A stretch of 15,948 bases of DNA, from assembly GCA_015661405.1 (NCBI GenBank), contig JACWMK010000047.1:1-15948 (forward strand), in the 5' to 3' direction. The notes under the pieces are model-generated. The model searched no databases and was not told where the DNA came from. It was given only the letters and a program-made list of their open reading frames with translations. This DNA is from Methanobacterium sp. (GTDB lineage: Archaea; Methanobacteriota; Methanobacteria; Methanobacteriales; Methanobacteriaceae). How positions within the stretch are numbered: the stretch's first letter is position 1; each line of letters begins with the position of its first letter. Of this stretch, positions 7,275 to 14,846 are shown piece after piece. The translations under genes and the position numbers were made by a program.

Positions 7275-10200
7275 TCATAAAAACACATCTAATGAGCTCT
7301 GTTTGGATTTATCACTTTCAAATAAGGAGTTTATACCATGTTCTAATAATTGTATCCGCTGAATTAGATAATTATTAATAGGATATTTTTGCGATAATTC
7401 CTTAGATATTTCCAAATATTTAACTACAGAACCCTTATGTATGCTTAAAATTAGATTTCCTCCACAAACACATTCTCCCGAGAGAGGAATTCTTCTATAC
7501 TTCTTATTACATTTAGTGCAACGCACTTTCTGTCTGGAAAACGCTCTTACATTTCCAGCCATATCTGGAAGGAAATGGGAGTTAAGAACACCTTCAACCA
7601 CTCCACGAGGATCCACCGCTCTAATTTTCTCTGCTAACTTAATTTGTCCATCAACCTTCTCCTTCATAGTGGGAAGTGTCTTATATAAACACTGCTTAGG
7701 ACCACTATGAATACTAGAGGTGTCATGGGAGAAAATCAGTCCATGATACTGATTTTCTGTTCCTAATCGTTTATTAACATTATCCACCAGAGATATGACT
7801 TCAGAAGGCTTTTTAAACTCTAGAGTTTTTTTATATAACTCTAAGGGTAGTTGAGACATAGTATCAATATTATGTGATTCATCATCTATCTCTTCAGGGT
7901 CTATCCGGGAAGATAAAACAAGAGGAGCATCCATACGACCACCTCTAGAACTAGGTAAATAGATTTTAGAGAAATTGAGAAGAGCATCAAGTAAAAGCAT
8001 TATAGAATCTTCGTCACTATCACAATTTCTTCTTTTAGCTGAATGGAAGTAAGGATGAGCATAACAAGCCGCAGCCCTAGTGAAACCTACTACACGCCCT
8101 AAAACACCTGCAGAAGTGTGAGGAGCTAAACCAACCACCAACTGCCCCACTAAATCCGAATTACTCTGAACATTATAAAACCTATCTAACCCATAAAACT
8201 TCTCTAGAAGATCATCTACAAAATTAGCCACTTTTATAAGGTATTCAGCACAATTTTCTGAAATCACTACATCTTGAATCTTAATCTCTACTATCTGTTC
8301 ATCATTAACTATTTCTTCTCCATTTATATCTGTAGTGTATCCTAATTCCTTAAGTTTTTCATGTGGAACCTTAATTTCACGTGGAATGAAGTGAGTGAGG
8401 GGTAAATTAGTTGAATCATGTCTGATAGTGGCATCCTTAAACGTGAAAACACCATTTTTAGCCCTTAATATACCTTTTTCAAGGGGTTCAGGAAACTTAT
8501 CTTCAGATATCATACCAATAACCCCCTTAATTTCATCCATCTTTCTTATACCCACATTATCTAATGCTTTCTTCAATAAATTAGCTAAATTTATATTTTT
8601 TTTACTAGAACTGGTAGGTAAAGCCTTTGATCCACACGAAGGGCAGATAGCCTGCACAGACCCAACTCCACATTCCGTACATCTACATCGAGCAATTTCC
8701 ACAGTTATACTTCCCTTCTTAGCTGCATCGACAATATTACGCCTACTACCACCATTATTGCCTATGGGGAATAAAGCATGAGGAGCAGGCTTCATCTTAC
8801 GTTCCTTGGTTTTTTCAGGCCGTCCCACACGACCACCCAGGTAAGTAGGGGCTTTAGCCATTATTTCCACTGGAGAAACTTTATTTATAGCATCCAATGT
8901 TAATAGATCCTCCTCATATTGCAACGGTTCGGGTAATGTATTTAAGAGTGCATGTGCATTATCTGAATTAATAACTACTTTATTAGATTCAATGGTGTGC
9001 TCTACTCCTAATATCTCCAATATTCTTTTTTCTGGTTTAATATCCAGTATAATTTCATTTTCAAATTTTTCAACATTATTAAAATCCAGATTTGATGTAG
9101 ATAACCAATTTTTGAGATTATTTATTTCCTTAATGGATGCATCATGATAAAAATAAGTATATTTAGGATGTAAAGGTACATTATACTTTTTTGAGATTTC
9201 AAAAGCGTTAATTGAGCTTAATTCATTATTTTGCAATGATTTTAAATCTTTTTGATTTTTCTCAAGGTTCTGGGTATATTCAGTTGAATTTGTAATGGTT
9301 TGAATCCACCACTCTTCACACCAGGCAGATGGAAGCAGATCAAGATTATTTCGCAGGAACTCACCAAAAGCTACCAGCATATCACCTAAAAATAGGATTT
9401 CATCTACTTGATGTTTAATAGATTTTGCCTGCTCTTCTGAATTAACTTTTAAAACTGATCCATCCTTTAGTTTTACTATGGGGCCTTCTATACTATCGCA
9501 TGGTATCACACAATTACCTTTACCTGGTCTTTCTATCTTCATTTGGGTTCCAACAGCTAGAAATTCCAGAATTTGCATTGTAGCAGGGTGAACTCCCATG
9601 GCAGCTAATCCACTATTTCTAGTTCTCCCATATCTTAACCGGAATCCTCCTTTAGCATGCGGATAGGATAAGACGGGTCTTCCCCCAATAATATCCTGCA
9701 TATACTTGTCAACTACTTTAGAACCTTTATCTTCATCAGATTTCTCCTTATGGTCTTTACTAAATTTTTCAAGCCAATACCATCCATTTATATCCAATTT
9801 TTTAGCGTATTTCCTTACTTTGGTTGCTTTCTGTATAATACCTTCAACCATAGCCAGTAAAGCTCCGCCTCGTATTTGATTGGTCTCCACCCTCTCCAAG
9901 TCTCGGTGAGACACTTCCACGTGATCAGTAGGTTCTCCAGTTACTTCTACTGGAATGTTTTTAGCTGCTAATCGTACTTCTTCAGGGCTAGGAGAATACT
10001 GAAGATTAGTGACTTCTGATTCATAAAGCTCCACTTCCTCTACGTATCGTTCAATTTCCGTATCCGTAGGTTTATAAGGATCTAAATCTAAAGAAATCCG
10101 AATATAATCAGCTATAAGAACAGCTAATGCGGCGGCTGTACCACCTGCACTTCTTATGGGACCTGCGAAGTAAACAGCTAGGTACAATCCCTGATCAAAG

Positions 10201-10583
10201 TTCTTTTTTATTTTTAAATATGCGATTCCTTCTAAAGGAGCGGCTACAACCCCTTCTGTGATAATTGCTAGGGCAGTTCTTATGGCTTGATCAGCTTTAC
10301 TTTCTTTAATTTCTAAACTATCTTCAATTCCCTCTACATCAGTTGTAATAACTATATCCCTAGCTATCTGGAAAGCCAACTCTTCTCGGGACATTTTATC
10401 CTCTAATTCTTTAATCTTATTGGCTACACCTTTAGGACCTACTAATCCTTCCACCCTCTCAGCTAAATCCTTAGCAAGAGGAATCTCCGGTTCTAATTCT
10501 ATATCATAACCCTTAGATCGTGCTTGTTTAGCTATGGCATATAATCTATCAGTATCTTCTTCTAAACTCTCAAAATATCCCAT
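7275..10583 (-). CDS. polC: DNA polymerase D (PolII) large subunit DP2
   Basis: This 1102-residue protein is the catalytic large subunit of the euryarchaeal replicative polymerase, which works with the exonuclease subunit DP1 (not in the window). The N-terminus (MGYFESLEEDTDRLYAIAKQ) and GPIRSAGGTAAALAVL are characteristic. A zinc-binding module lies near Cys633, Cys635, Cys638, Cys647 and Cys650. The active-site segment AKRRNCDSDEDS carries Asp855 and Asp857, the predicted metal-binding pair. A second zinc finger begins CTKC at Cys1022 and Cys1025. The C-terminus ends QSSLDVFL, a PCNA-interacting motif (Gln1095, Leu1098, Phe1101, Leu1102). Residues about 425-530 are Asn/Lys-rich and probably variable. 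No intein is present, although some DP2 genes carry one. The ATG is preceded by a weak GGT-containing site (AGGTAACGGTGT). Confidence 0.97.
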   Translation of the reverse strand: MGYFESLEEDTDRLYAIAKQARSKGYDIELEPEIPLAKDLAERVEGLVGPKGVANKIKELEDKMSREELAFQIARDIVITTDVEGIEDSLEIKESKADQAIRTALAIITEGVVAAPLEGIAYLKIKKNFDQGLYLAVYFAGPIRSAGGTAAALAVLIADYIRISLDLDPYKPTDTEIERYVEEVELYESEVTNLQYSPSPEEVRLAAKNIPVEVTGEPTDHVEVSHRDLERVETNQIRGGALLAMVEGIIQKATKVRKYAKKLDINGWYWLEKFSKDHKEKSDEDKGSKVVDKYMQDIIGGRPVLSYPHAKGGFRLRYGRTRNSGLAAMGVHPATMQILEFLAVGTQMKIERPGKGNCVIPCDSIEGPIVKLKDGSVLKVNSEEQAKSIKHQVDEILFLGDMLVAFGEFLRNNLDLLPSAWCEEWWIQTITNSTEYTQNLEKNQKDLKSLQNNELSSINAFEISKKYNVPLHPKYTYFYHDASIKEINNLKNWLSTSNLDFNNVEKFENEIILDIKPEKRILEILGVEHTIESNKVVINSDNAHALLNTLPEPLQYEEDLLTLDAINKVSPVEIMAKAPTYLGGRVGRPEKTKERKMKPAPHALFPIGNNGGSRRNIVDAAKKGSITVEIARCRCTECGVGSVQAICPSCGSKALPTSSSKKNINLANLLKKALDNVGIRKMDEIKGVIGMISEDKFPEPLEKGILRAKNGVFTFKDATIRHDSTNLPLTHFIPREIKVPHEKLKELGYTTDINGEEIVNDEQIVEIKIQDVVISENCAEYLIKVANFVDDLLEKFYGLDRFYNVQSNSDLVGQLVVGLAPHTSAGVLGRVVGFTRAAACYAHPYFHSAKRRNCDSDEDSIMLLLDALLNFSKIYLPSSRGGRMDAPLVLSSRIDPEEIDDESHNIDTMSQLPLELYKKTLEFKKPSEVISLVDNVNKRLGTENQYHGLIFSHDTSSIHSGPKQCLYKTLPTMKEKVDGQIKLAEKIRAVDPRGVVEGVLNSHFLPDMAGNVRAFSRQKVRCTKCNKKYRRIPLSGECVCGGNLILSIHKGSVVKYLEISKELSQKYPINNYLIQRIQLLEHGINSLFESDKSKQSSLDVFL

Positions 10584-10900
10584 GAATACACCGTTACCTA
10601 TCTAATTTTAAGTAATTATAAAAATTATTTCTTTAAATCTTCGATGTTCTTCTTAATAATTGGATAAGATCAACTATAAACTTTACTATAACTATTTTTA
10701 TTAGCTCTTAAAAAGAATTCCAATGCTTATTTGAACTTTAATTATTAATAAGTTAAAGAGTACTTATTGAAGTTAAAAAAAAAATTTATCTATATATTAT
10801 TAATATTAAACAAAGTATAAATAGAGTTGAAAATCTAATATTATACAAATATTATACCAAATTACTTTTAATTAATTATTAAATTCTTAGGTGATTTTAA
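10584..10900. promoter_or_regulatory. Divergent 317-bp promoter region between polC and secG
   Basis: No coding sequence or RNA gene is seen here. The region is very AT-rich and holds the promoters of polC (leftward) and secG (rightward). TATA-like candidates for polC are AATTATAAAAAT near 10613-10624 and a TTTATAGTT on the complement near 10673-10681. The best secG candidate is GTATAAATAG at 10815-10824. A dyad, AATAAGT (10747-10753) and ACTTATT (10762-10768), lies between the two. Confidence 0.5.
10815..10824 (+). promoter_or_regulatory. TATA-like box of secG
   Basis: GTATAAATAG fits the archaeal TATA consensus. Transcription would start around 10845, giving a leader of about 55 nt to the ATG at 10901. 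The judgement is by consensus and spacing. Confidence 0.45.
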
Positions 10901-11062
10901 ATGGCAAAGAAAGATAAAAAAGTCCTTCCTCCTAGCGGAGCTGGGCTGGTAAGATATTTTGAGGAAGAAACTAAAGGCCCCAAGTTAACACCCATTCAGG
11001 TAGTAATTATGACTGTTATTCTAGCGGCTTTATGTATTGCGCTAAGATTTTCATTCTCATAA
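10901..11062 (+). CDS. secG: Preprotein translocase subunit Sec61-beta (SecG)
   Basis: The 53-residue protein reads MAKKDKKVLPPSGAGLVRYF and continues FEEETKGPKLTPIQVVIM before a single C-terminal membrane segment (about residues 33-49). It is the archaeal Sec61-beta, a small tail-anchored subunit of the SecYE translocation channel with its N-terminus in the cytoplasm. The motif PSGAGLVRYFEEE is the family signature, and the length is typical. A very good ribosome binding site, AGGTGAT (10889-10895), lies 5 nt before the ATG. It stands alone between polC (divergent) and purB (same strand, 142 bp away). SecY and SecE are not nearby, as expected in archaea. Confidence 0.95.
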   Translation: MAKKDKKVLPPSGAGLVRYFEEETKGPKLTPIQVVIMTVILAALCIALRFSFS

Positions 11063-11149
11063 ATTTAAAAAAATTTTTAAAGGAATTTTCATAAAATAAT
11101 TTAAACTATTAACAGACTAAATTTTTTTAAATTAAATAATATGGATTTA

Positions 11150-11159
11150 TTTAAATATT
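11150..11159 (+). promoter_or_regulatory. TATA-like box of purB
   Basis: TTTAAATATT lies 45-55 nt upstream of the purB ATG and would place transcription start near 11182. The surrounding sequence is AT-rich, so the assignment is weak. Confidence 0.3.
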
Positions 11160-11204
11160 TTTTTTAGAAATTTTTAATTTTTTTTTATCAGGAGTTATCA
11201 TAAA

Positions 11205-12554
11205 ATGGCTATCCATCCCATAGAATTTAGATACGGAACAGAAGAGATGCGGAAAGTCTGGGATAATAAAAACAAGCTTCAAAAAATGCTTGAAGTTGAG
11301 GCAGCTCTTGCCGAATCCGAAGCATACCTTAATTTAATCCCAGAGAAAGCTGCTTTAGAAATTAAATTCAAAGCAAACACAGAGTACGTCACCCCTGAAA
11401 GAGTGGCTGAAATCGAAAAAGAGACTAAACATGATATAGCTTCCATAGTAAAAGCTTTAGCTGAAGCATGCGATGGTAATGCAGGAGAATATGTTCATTT
11501 CGGTGCCACCTCAAATGACATTATAGATACTTCCCAATCACTACTTTTCAGAGATTCAATCACAATTCTAAAGGAAAAACTAATAAAATTCACTAAAATT
11601 CTTTTAACACTTGCTGAGAAAAATATAAAGAACGTTTGTATAGGTAGAACTCATGGACAACATGCATTACCGACAACATATGGTATGAAGTTTGCATTAT
11701 GGGCTGATGAAATTCATCGTCAAATCTTAAGAATAGATGAATGTGAAAGTAGGCTTTGCGTGGGTATGATGACTGGTGCAGTAGGAACAACAGCTGCTTT
11801 GGGGACGGATGGGTTATCCGTTCATAAAAAAGTATCAGAACTATTAAACCTTAAACCAGTATTAATTTCCAATCAAGTAGTTCAACGGGATAATCACGCG
11901 GAATTCATTATGCACTTAGCTAATGTTGCCAGTACTTTGGATAAAATAGCTGTAGAAGTTAGAAATCTGCAGAGGACAGAAATTAATGAGATTGGGGAGA
12001 GTTTTGATCCTGAAAAACAGGTGGGTAGTAGTACCATGCCTCATAAAATGAATCCTATAACTGCAGAAAGGATATGTGGAATATCTAGGGTAATACGGGC
12101 ATATGTTACTCCGGCATTAGAGAATAACCCTTTATGGCATGAAAGGGATCTTACTAACTCTTCATGTGAGAGGATAATCTTCCCAGAATCTTGCATTCTG
12201 ACAGATTATATCATCAATCTTTCAATTAAATTATTCCAAAATTTAGTATTCTACCCTGAGAATATTGAAAGAAATCTTAATATCACTCATGGATTGATTA
12301 TGGCTGAAAGAGTTATGTCAGATTTAACTAGACGTGGAGTGGGAAGGCAAACTGCTTATAACTTGGTTAGAATCTGTTCTGTTGAGGCTAATCAGACTGG
12401 AAAAGGGCTTAAAGAAATTATTTCAGATAATGAAGAAATTAGGAGATACCTGTCCTTAGAAGAAATTGTAGAGATAATGGATCCACATACTTATCTTGGT
12501 TCTGCTTTAGAAATAGTTAAAAATGTTTTAAATGAATCAAATAACTGGTTTTAA
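11205..12554 (+). CDS. purB: Adenylosuccinate lyase
   Basis: This 449-residue cytoplasmic enzyme of the fumarase/aspartase superfamily cleaves adenylosuccinate to AMP and SAICAR to AICAR, each with release of fumarate, in purine synthesis. The superfamily signature GSSTMPHKMNP (residues 274-284) holds the catalytic serine in the flexible loop. RTHGQHALP contains His150, equivalent to the catalytic histidine of the TH-G-Q motif, and VHFGATSNDIIDT contains His98. The length is typical. The start is backed by GGAG (11191-11194) 10 nt upstream and by the family-like N-terminus MAIHPIEFRYGTEEM. The gene has its own TATA-like box and ends in a T8 tract, so it is probably monocistronic. Confidence 0.97.
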   Translation: MAIHPIEFRYGTEEMRKVWDNKNKLQKMLEVEAALAESEAYLNLIPEKAALEIKFKANTEYVTPERVAEIEKETKHDIASIVKALAEACDGNAGEYVHFGATSNDIIDTSQSLLFRDSITILKEKLIKFTKILLTLAEKNIKNVCIGRTHGQHALPTTYGMKFALWADEIHRQILRIDECESRLCVGMMTGAVGTTAALGTDGLSVHKKVSELLNLKPVLISNQVVQRDNHAEFIMHLANVASTLDKIAVEVRNLQRTEINEIGESFDPEKQVGSSTMPHKMNPITAERICGISRVIRAYVTPALENNPLWHERDLTNSSCERIIFPESCILTDYIINLSIKLFQNLVFYPENIERNLNITHGLIMAERVMSDLTRRGVGRQTAYNLVRICSVEANQTGKGLKEIISDNEEIRRYLSLEEIVEIMDPHTYLGSALEIVKNVLNESNNWF

Positions 12555-12559
12555 TATTA

Positions 12560-12567
12560 TTTTTTTT
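12560..12567 (+). terminator. Oligo-T terminator after purB
   Basis: Eight T begin 6 nt past the purB stop, with another T7 tract shortly after (about 12581-12587). There is no stem, as is usual for euryarchaeal termination. Confidence 0.5.
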
Positions 12568-12741
12568 CTTAAAATCTAATTTTTTTGTCTAAAAAATTTA
12601 TGTGCAATTATTTTTATTTATTTCAAAATTTTTTACTATTTTTTTATCTTATTCATTAATTTATAGAAAAATTTAATTATAGGCTGTAATAAAAGAATAT
12701 ACAGTATAATTAAGTATTAATGGTTAAGGGAGGTGAAAAAA

Positions 12742-13740
12742 ATGGTAGATATTAAAGAAATTAAATCAGTCCAACTAGCACCATTCGCCCTGATGAGTTC
12801 TACAATACAGGCGATTTTAGCTTTTATTGGAGCTGTAATACTTTTACTAGTTTTTGGAACGGTTGCACTTTTAATACCTCAAGCATCAGTTTTTGGGGCA
12901 GTAATTACAGCCATAGGGGTAGCATTAATTATTATTTATCCTATAAGCGCATTCTTCATTAACTTATCAACGAGTTTCTTCACCGCATTGCTTTACAACG
13001 CATTGGTACCAAGATTAGGTGGTATAAAACTAGGATTAGAAGGGGAAGACGTGACTGAAGTTCCTGTGGTATCATTTGCCCTTATACTAGCAAGTATTGA
13101 AGCCATATGGGCATTTATAATAGGATTATTCCTGGCAGCAGCTTTAGCACCAATAATCGCACTATTAAGTAGTTCAATCCCAAAGATATCAAAAGCCATC
13201 GTTGCCGCGATAAACTCAACTAATCTAACTAACATCACTAACTCAACTAATCTAACTAACCTAACAAACTTAACTAACAATCACATTACCAACGCAACCA
13301 TACCAACCGGAGCAGCCGTGGGAACAGCAGGCATTGTGGGAGCTATAATACTAATAATTGTATTACCCATAGTAGTATTCATAGTAGGATTCATAGTTAA
13401 CGCACTTGCAGCAATATTCTACAATTATCTGGCTACCAGAGTTGCTAAAGTGAAATTAAATTTCGCAGCAATCAGCGGAACATTATACGAACTAAAATCC
13501 ATACCAGTAGTACCAACAGCACTATCTTTAGCAGTAGTATTTGCAATATTCGGATTACTACAAGGACTTGGACAATTGATATCACTCAGTGCAACAGGAC
13601 ACCCATTAGGTGGTTTTGAAGCCCTTATAGAAGACATTATAAGAAATTTCGTAATGTATTTCATAATCGTGGCTCTAGCAGCAGTATTCTACAACTACTT
13701 GGCACCAAGAATAGGCTCAATAAAACTAAACCTCAAATAA
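12742..13740 (+). CDS. Three-module integral membrane protein with an N-glycosylation sequon ladder
   Basis: The protein has 332 residues from the ATG at 12742; the longer GTG reading at 12733 lies inside the ribosome binding site itself (GGGAGGTGA, 12728-12736), so the ATG is the start. I do not recognise the function. It has three related modules (about 1-100, 101-241, 242-332). Each starts with a P-x-FAL-like or VPVV segment and a hydrophobic helix, and ends in a YN-x-L-x-x-R-x-x-x-(I/V)KL motif: YNALVPRLGGIKL (85-97), YNYLATRVAKVKL (227-239) and YNYLAPRIGSIKL (317-329). Six or more membrane segments are likely. In module 2 the short loop between two helices is expanded to residues 158-186 by eight N-x-S/T sequons. 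An exposed, glycosylated loop is inferred. The gene has a strong start site and a stem plus T-tract at its end. Confidence 0.75.
   Translation: MVDIKEIKSVQLAPFALMSSTIQAILAFIGAVILLLVFGTVALLIPQASVFGAVITAIGVALIIIYPISAFFINLSTSFFTALLYNALVPRLGGIKLGLEGEDVTEVPVVSFALILASIEAIWAFIIGLFLAAALAPIIALLSSSIPKISKAIVAAINSTNLTNITNSTNLTNLTNLTNNHITNATIPTGAAVGTAGIVGAIILIIVLPIVVFIVGFIVNALAAIFYNYLATRVAKVKLNFAAISGTLYELKSIPVVPTALSLAVVFAIFGLLQGLGQLISLSATGHPLGGFEALIEDIIRNFVMYFIIVALAAVFYNYLAPRIGSIKLNLK
13213..13278 (+). repeat. Tandem 27-bp / 9-bp coding repeat (sequon ladder)
   Basis: Within the membrane-protein gene the first 21 bp of a 27-bp unit recur exactly: 13213-13233 equals 13240-13260. A degenerate 9-bp period of the form AAC-NTA-ACT continues to 13278. 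It encodes consecutive Asn-Leu-Thr, Asn-Ile-Thr and Asn-Ser-Thr triplets. Such a repeat can expand or contract in frame by slippage. Confidence 0.85.
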
Positions 13741-13743
13741 AAA

Positions 13744-13773
13744 ATCCTAATTTTTTTATTTTTTTTTTAGGAT
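13744..13773 (+). terminator. Stem-loop with T-rich loop after the membrane-protein gene
   Basis: ATCCTAA (13744-13750) and TTAGGAT (13767-13773) form a perfect 7-bp stem around a 16-nt loop that is nearly all T. It begins 3 nt past the stop codon at 13740. The T-rich loop itself may terminate transcription, with the stem protecting the 3' end. Confidence 0.5.
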
Positions 13774-13841
13774 GTTTAATTAATTAAATTAAAATTAACG
13801 CGATTTTTTTTTAAGATAATTTTATAGTATCAATAAATTGA

Positions 13842-13859
13842 TCTAATTTATAAATTAGA
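13842..13859. promoter_or_regulatory. Perfect 18-bp palindrome containing a TATA-like core
   Basis: TCTAATTTATAAATTAGA is a perfect palindrome centred at 13850/13851, with TTTATAAA in the middle. It lies 20-37 bp upstream of the ATG at 13879. It may be a TATA box within an operator, or an operator downstream of another TATA-like sequence (TTTTATAGTA, about 13820-13829). AT-rich composition raises the chance of coincidence. Confidence 0.4.
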
Positions 13860-13878
13860 AATTAGGAAATGTTCATTT

Positions 13879-14292
13879 ATGAAGCCAACGATCATAAAAT
13901 GCAGGAAAATATCCAAAGGACATGCTCAGGGTGAAGTAATTATAACTAGAGATTCTATAAGTTTTTTAGGAGGAGTTGATCCGAATACTGGTATGATCAT
14001 TGATCCTCATCATGAATTGTATGGCAGGATAATAAGTGGAAAGATACTTGTTATGCCATCAGGTAAAGGTTCCACTGTTGGATCCTATGTATTATATCAA
14101 ATGCATAAGAATAATACAGCCCCTTTAGCTATAATAGCCTTAGAAGCAGAGCCAATCATTGCCACTGGAGCTATAATGGCAGGTATAGCTATGGTAGATC
14201 AGCCGAATGATGATATATTTGATTTAGTGAAGGATGGAGATTTAGTCGACCTTGATGCTGATGCTTGTAACATTAAGATTTTTGGAAAATAA
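13879..14292 (+). CDS. Phosphomevalonate dehydratase small subunit (aconitase X swivel, DUF126)
   Basis: The 137-residue protein matches the DUF126 / aconitase X swivel domain, the small subunit of archaeal phosphomevalonate dehydratase. With the iron-sulfur large subunit it converts mevalonate 5-phosphate to trans-anhydromevalonate 5-phosphate in the archaeal mevalonate pathway, which supplies isoprenoids for membrane lipids. Visible signatures are KGHAQGEVIIT (about 13-23), a GGVDPNTG segment (31-38), the loop MPSGKGSTVGSYVLYQM (about 59-75) with the conserved Ser65, and EAEPIIATGAIMAGIAMVD. The length is typical of the stand-alone subunit. The large subunit is not in the window. A weak AGGA lies 11 nt before the ATG, and an 18-bp palindrome lies just upstream. 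Confidence 0.88.
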   Translation: MKPTIIKCRKISKGHAQGEVIITRDSISFLGGVDPNTGMIIDPHHELYGRIISGKILVMPSGKGSTVGSYVLYQMHKNNTAPLAIIALEAEPIIATGAIMAGIAMVDQPNDDIFDLVKDGDLVDLDADACNIKIFGK

Positions 14293-14335
14293 ACAATAAA
14301 ACTCAAATCATTTTAGACTTATATAGATAATTAAT

Positions 14336-14740
14336 TTAATATTCCTCTTGTTTTACAACAACTCCGATAAATCCACCTATGGCTCCTAGGATTGCACCTA
14401 GAAATATAGAAAGAACAGTTATAACTAATCCTACTATTAAAGTTATGGCACTAGCTATAACTCCAATTTTGATGAATATTAAACCTATAATGGCACTTAT
14501 AGCTCCAAATCCTAAAATGAATAATAAACCGATTATTATACCACCAATTACACCAGAAAGCGCTCCACCAATAATCCCGTCATTTTCATCATAATTCTCA
14601 TATCCATTATTGAGGTAAGCTGTTAGAAATCCTCCAATTAATGGTCCTAGAAAAAAGAAGGGAAAGAAAGCTAAGACTAATAAGATAGTTAAAAAAGCGT
14701 TAATTAGAGCACCTATCCCAATTGCTTTCCAGTTTAACAT
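14336..14740 (-). CDS. DUF5518-like small integral membrane protein (tandem copy 1)
   Basis: The 134-residue protein has about four hydrophobic segments, with a short acidic Asn/Asp-rich loop (YENYDENDG, about residues 48-56) between the second and third. It begins MLNWKAIGIGALINAFLT, then has GPLIGGFLTAYLNNG, the same glycine pattern as the proteins at 1899-2315 and 14847-15720. Function is unknown; a small membrane protein with no recognisable catalytic residue. The ATG follows GTGGT at a distance of about 10 nt and a TTTATATAAA immediately before the start, too close to be this gene's TATA box. The stop is 43 bp from that of the convergent dehydratase gene. Confidence 0.75.
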   Translation of the reverse strand: MLNWKAIGIGALINAFLTILLVLAFFPFFFLGPLIGGFLTAYLNNGYENYDENDGIIGGALSGVIGGIIIGLLFILGFGAISAIIGLIFIKIGVIASAITLIVGLVITVLSIFLGAILGAIGGFIGVVVKQEEY

Positions 14741-14837
14741 TTTATATAAATACCACTAAATTTTAAATTCAAGATTTTATTATTTTTTTTTTAGATCAAC
14801 AAAACAATTTATTTTATAAAAATTAAATATTTCTATT

Positions 14838-14846
14838 AAAAAAAAA
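14838..14846 (-). terminator. Oligo-T terminator after the second DUF5518-like gene
   Basis: Nine A on the plus strand give a T9 tract on the minus strand immediately after the stop codon at 14847-14849. This suggests that the tandem genes are transcribed separately. Confidence 0.45.

Noticed and set aside
4256..10583. A polC-nrdD-deaminase operon for DNA precursor supply
   Set aside because: The genes share a strand, but gaps of 150 and 130 bp and a T10 tract after nrdD argue for separate transcripts; the order may be incidental.
10584..10900. tRNA or small RNA gene in the longest intergenic region
   Set aside because: The region is too AT-rich, with no cloverleaf arms, TTC-type loop or C/D box pair that I could find.
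12684..12704. CTGTA...TACAG dyad upstream of the membrane-protein gene
   Set aside because: The arms are only 5 bp with an 11-bp spacer in AT-rich DNA, which is easily due to chance.
12733..12741. GTG start of the sequon-ladder membrane protein
   Set aside because: The GTG is part of the GGGAGGTGA ribosome binding site that serves the ATG at 12742.
13213..13278. Short repeats resembling a CRISPR-like array
   Set aside because: The repeats are contiguous, in frame with a gene, have no spacers, and encode a regular Asn-x-Thr pattern.
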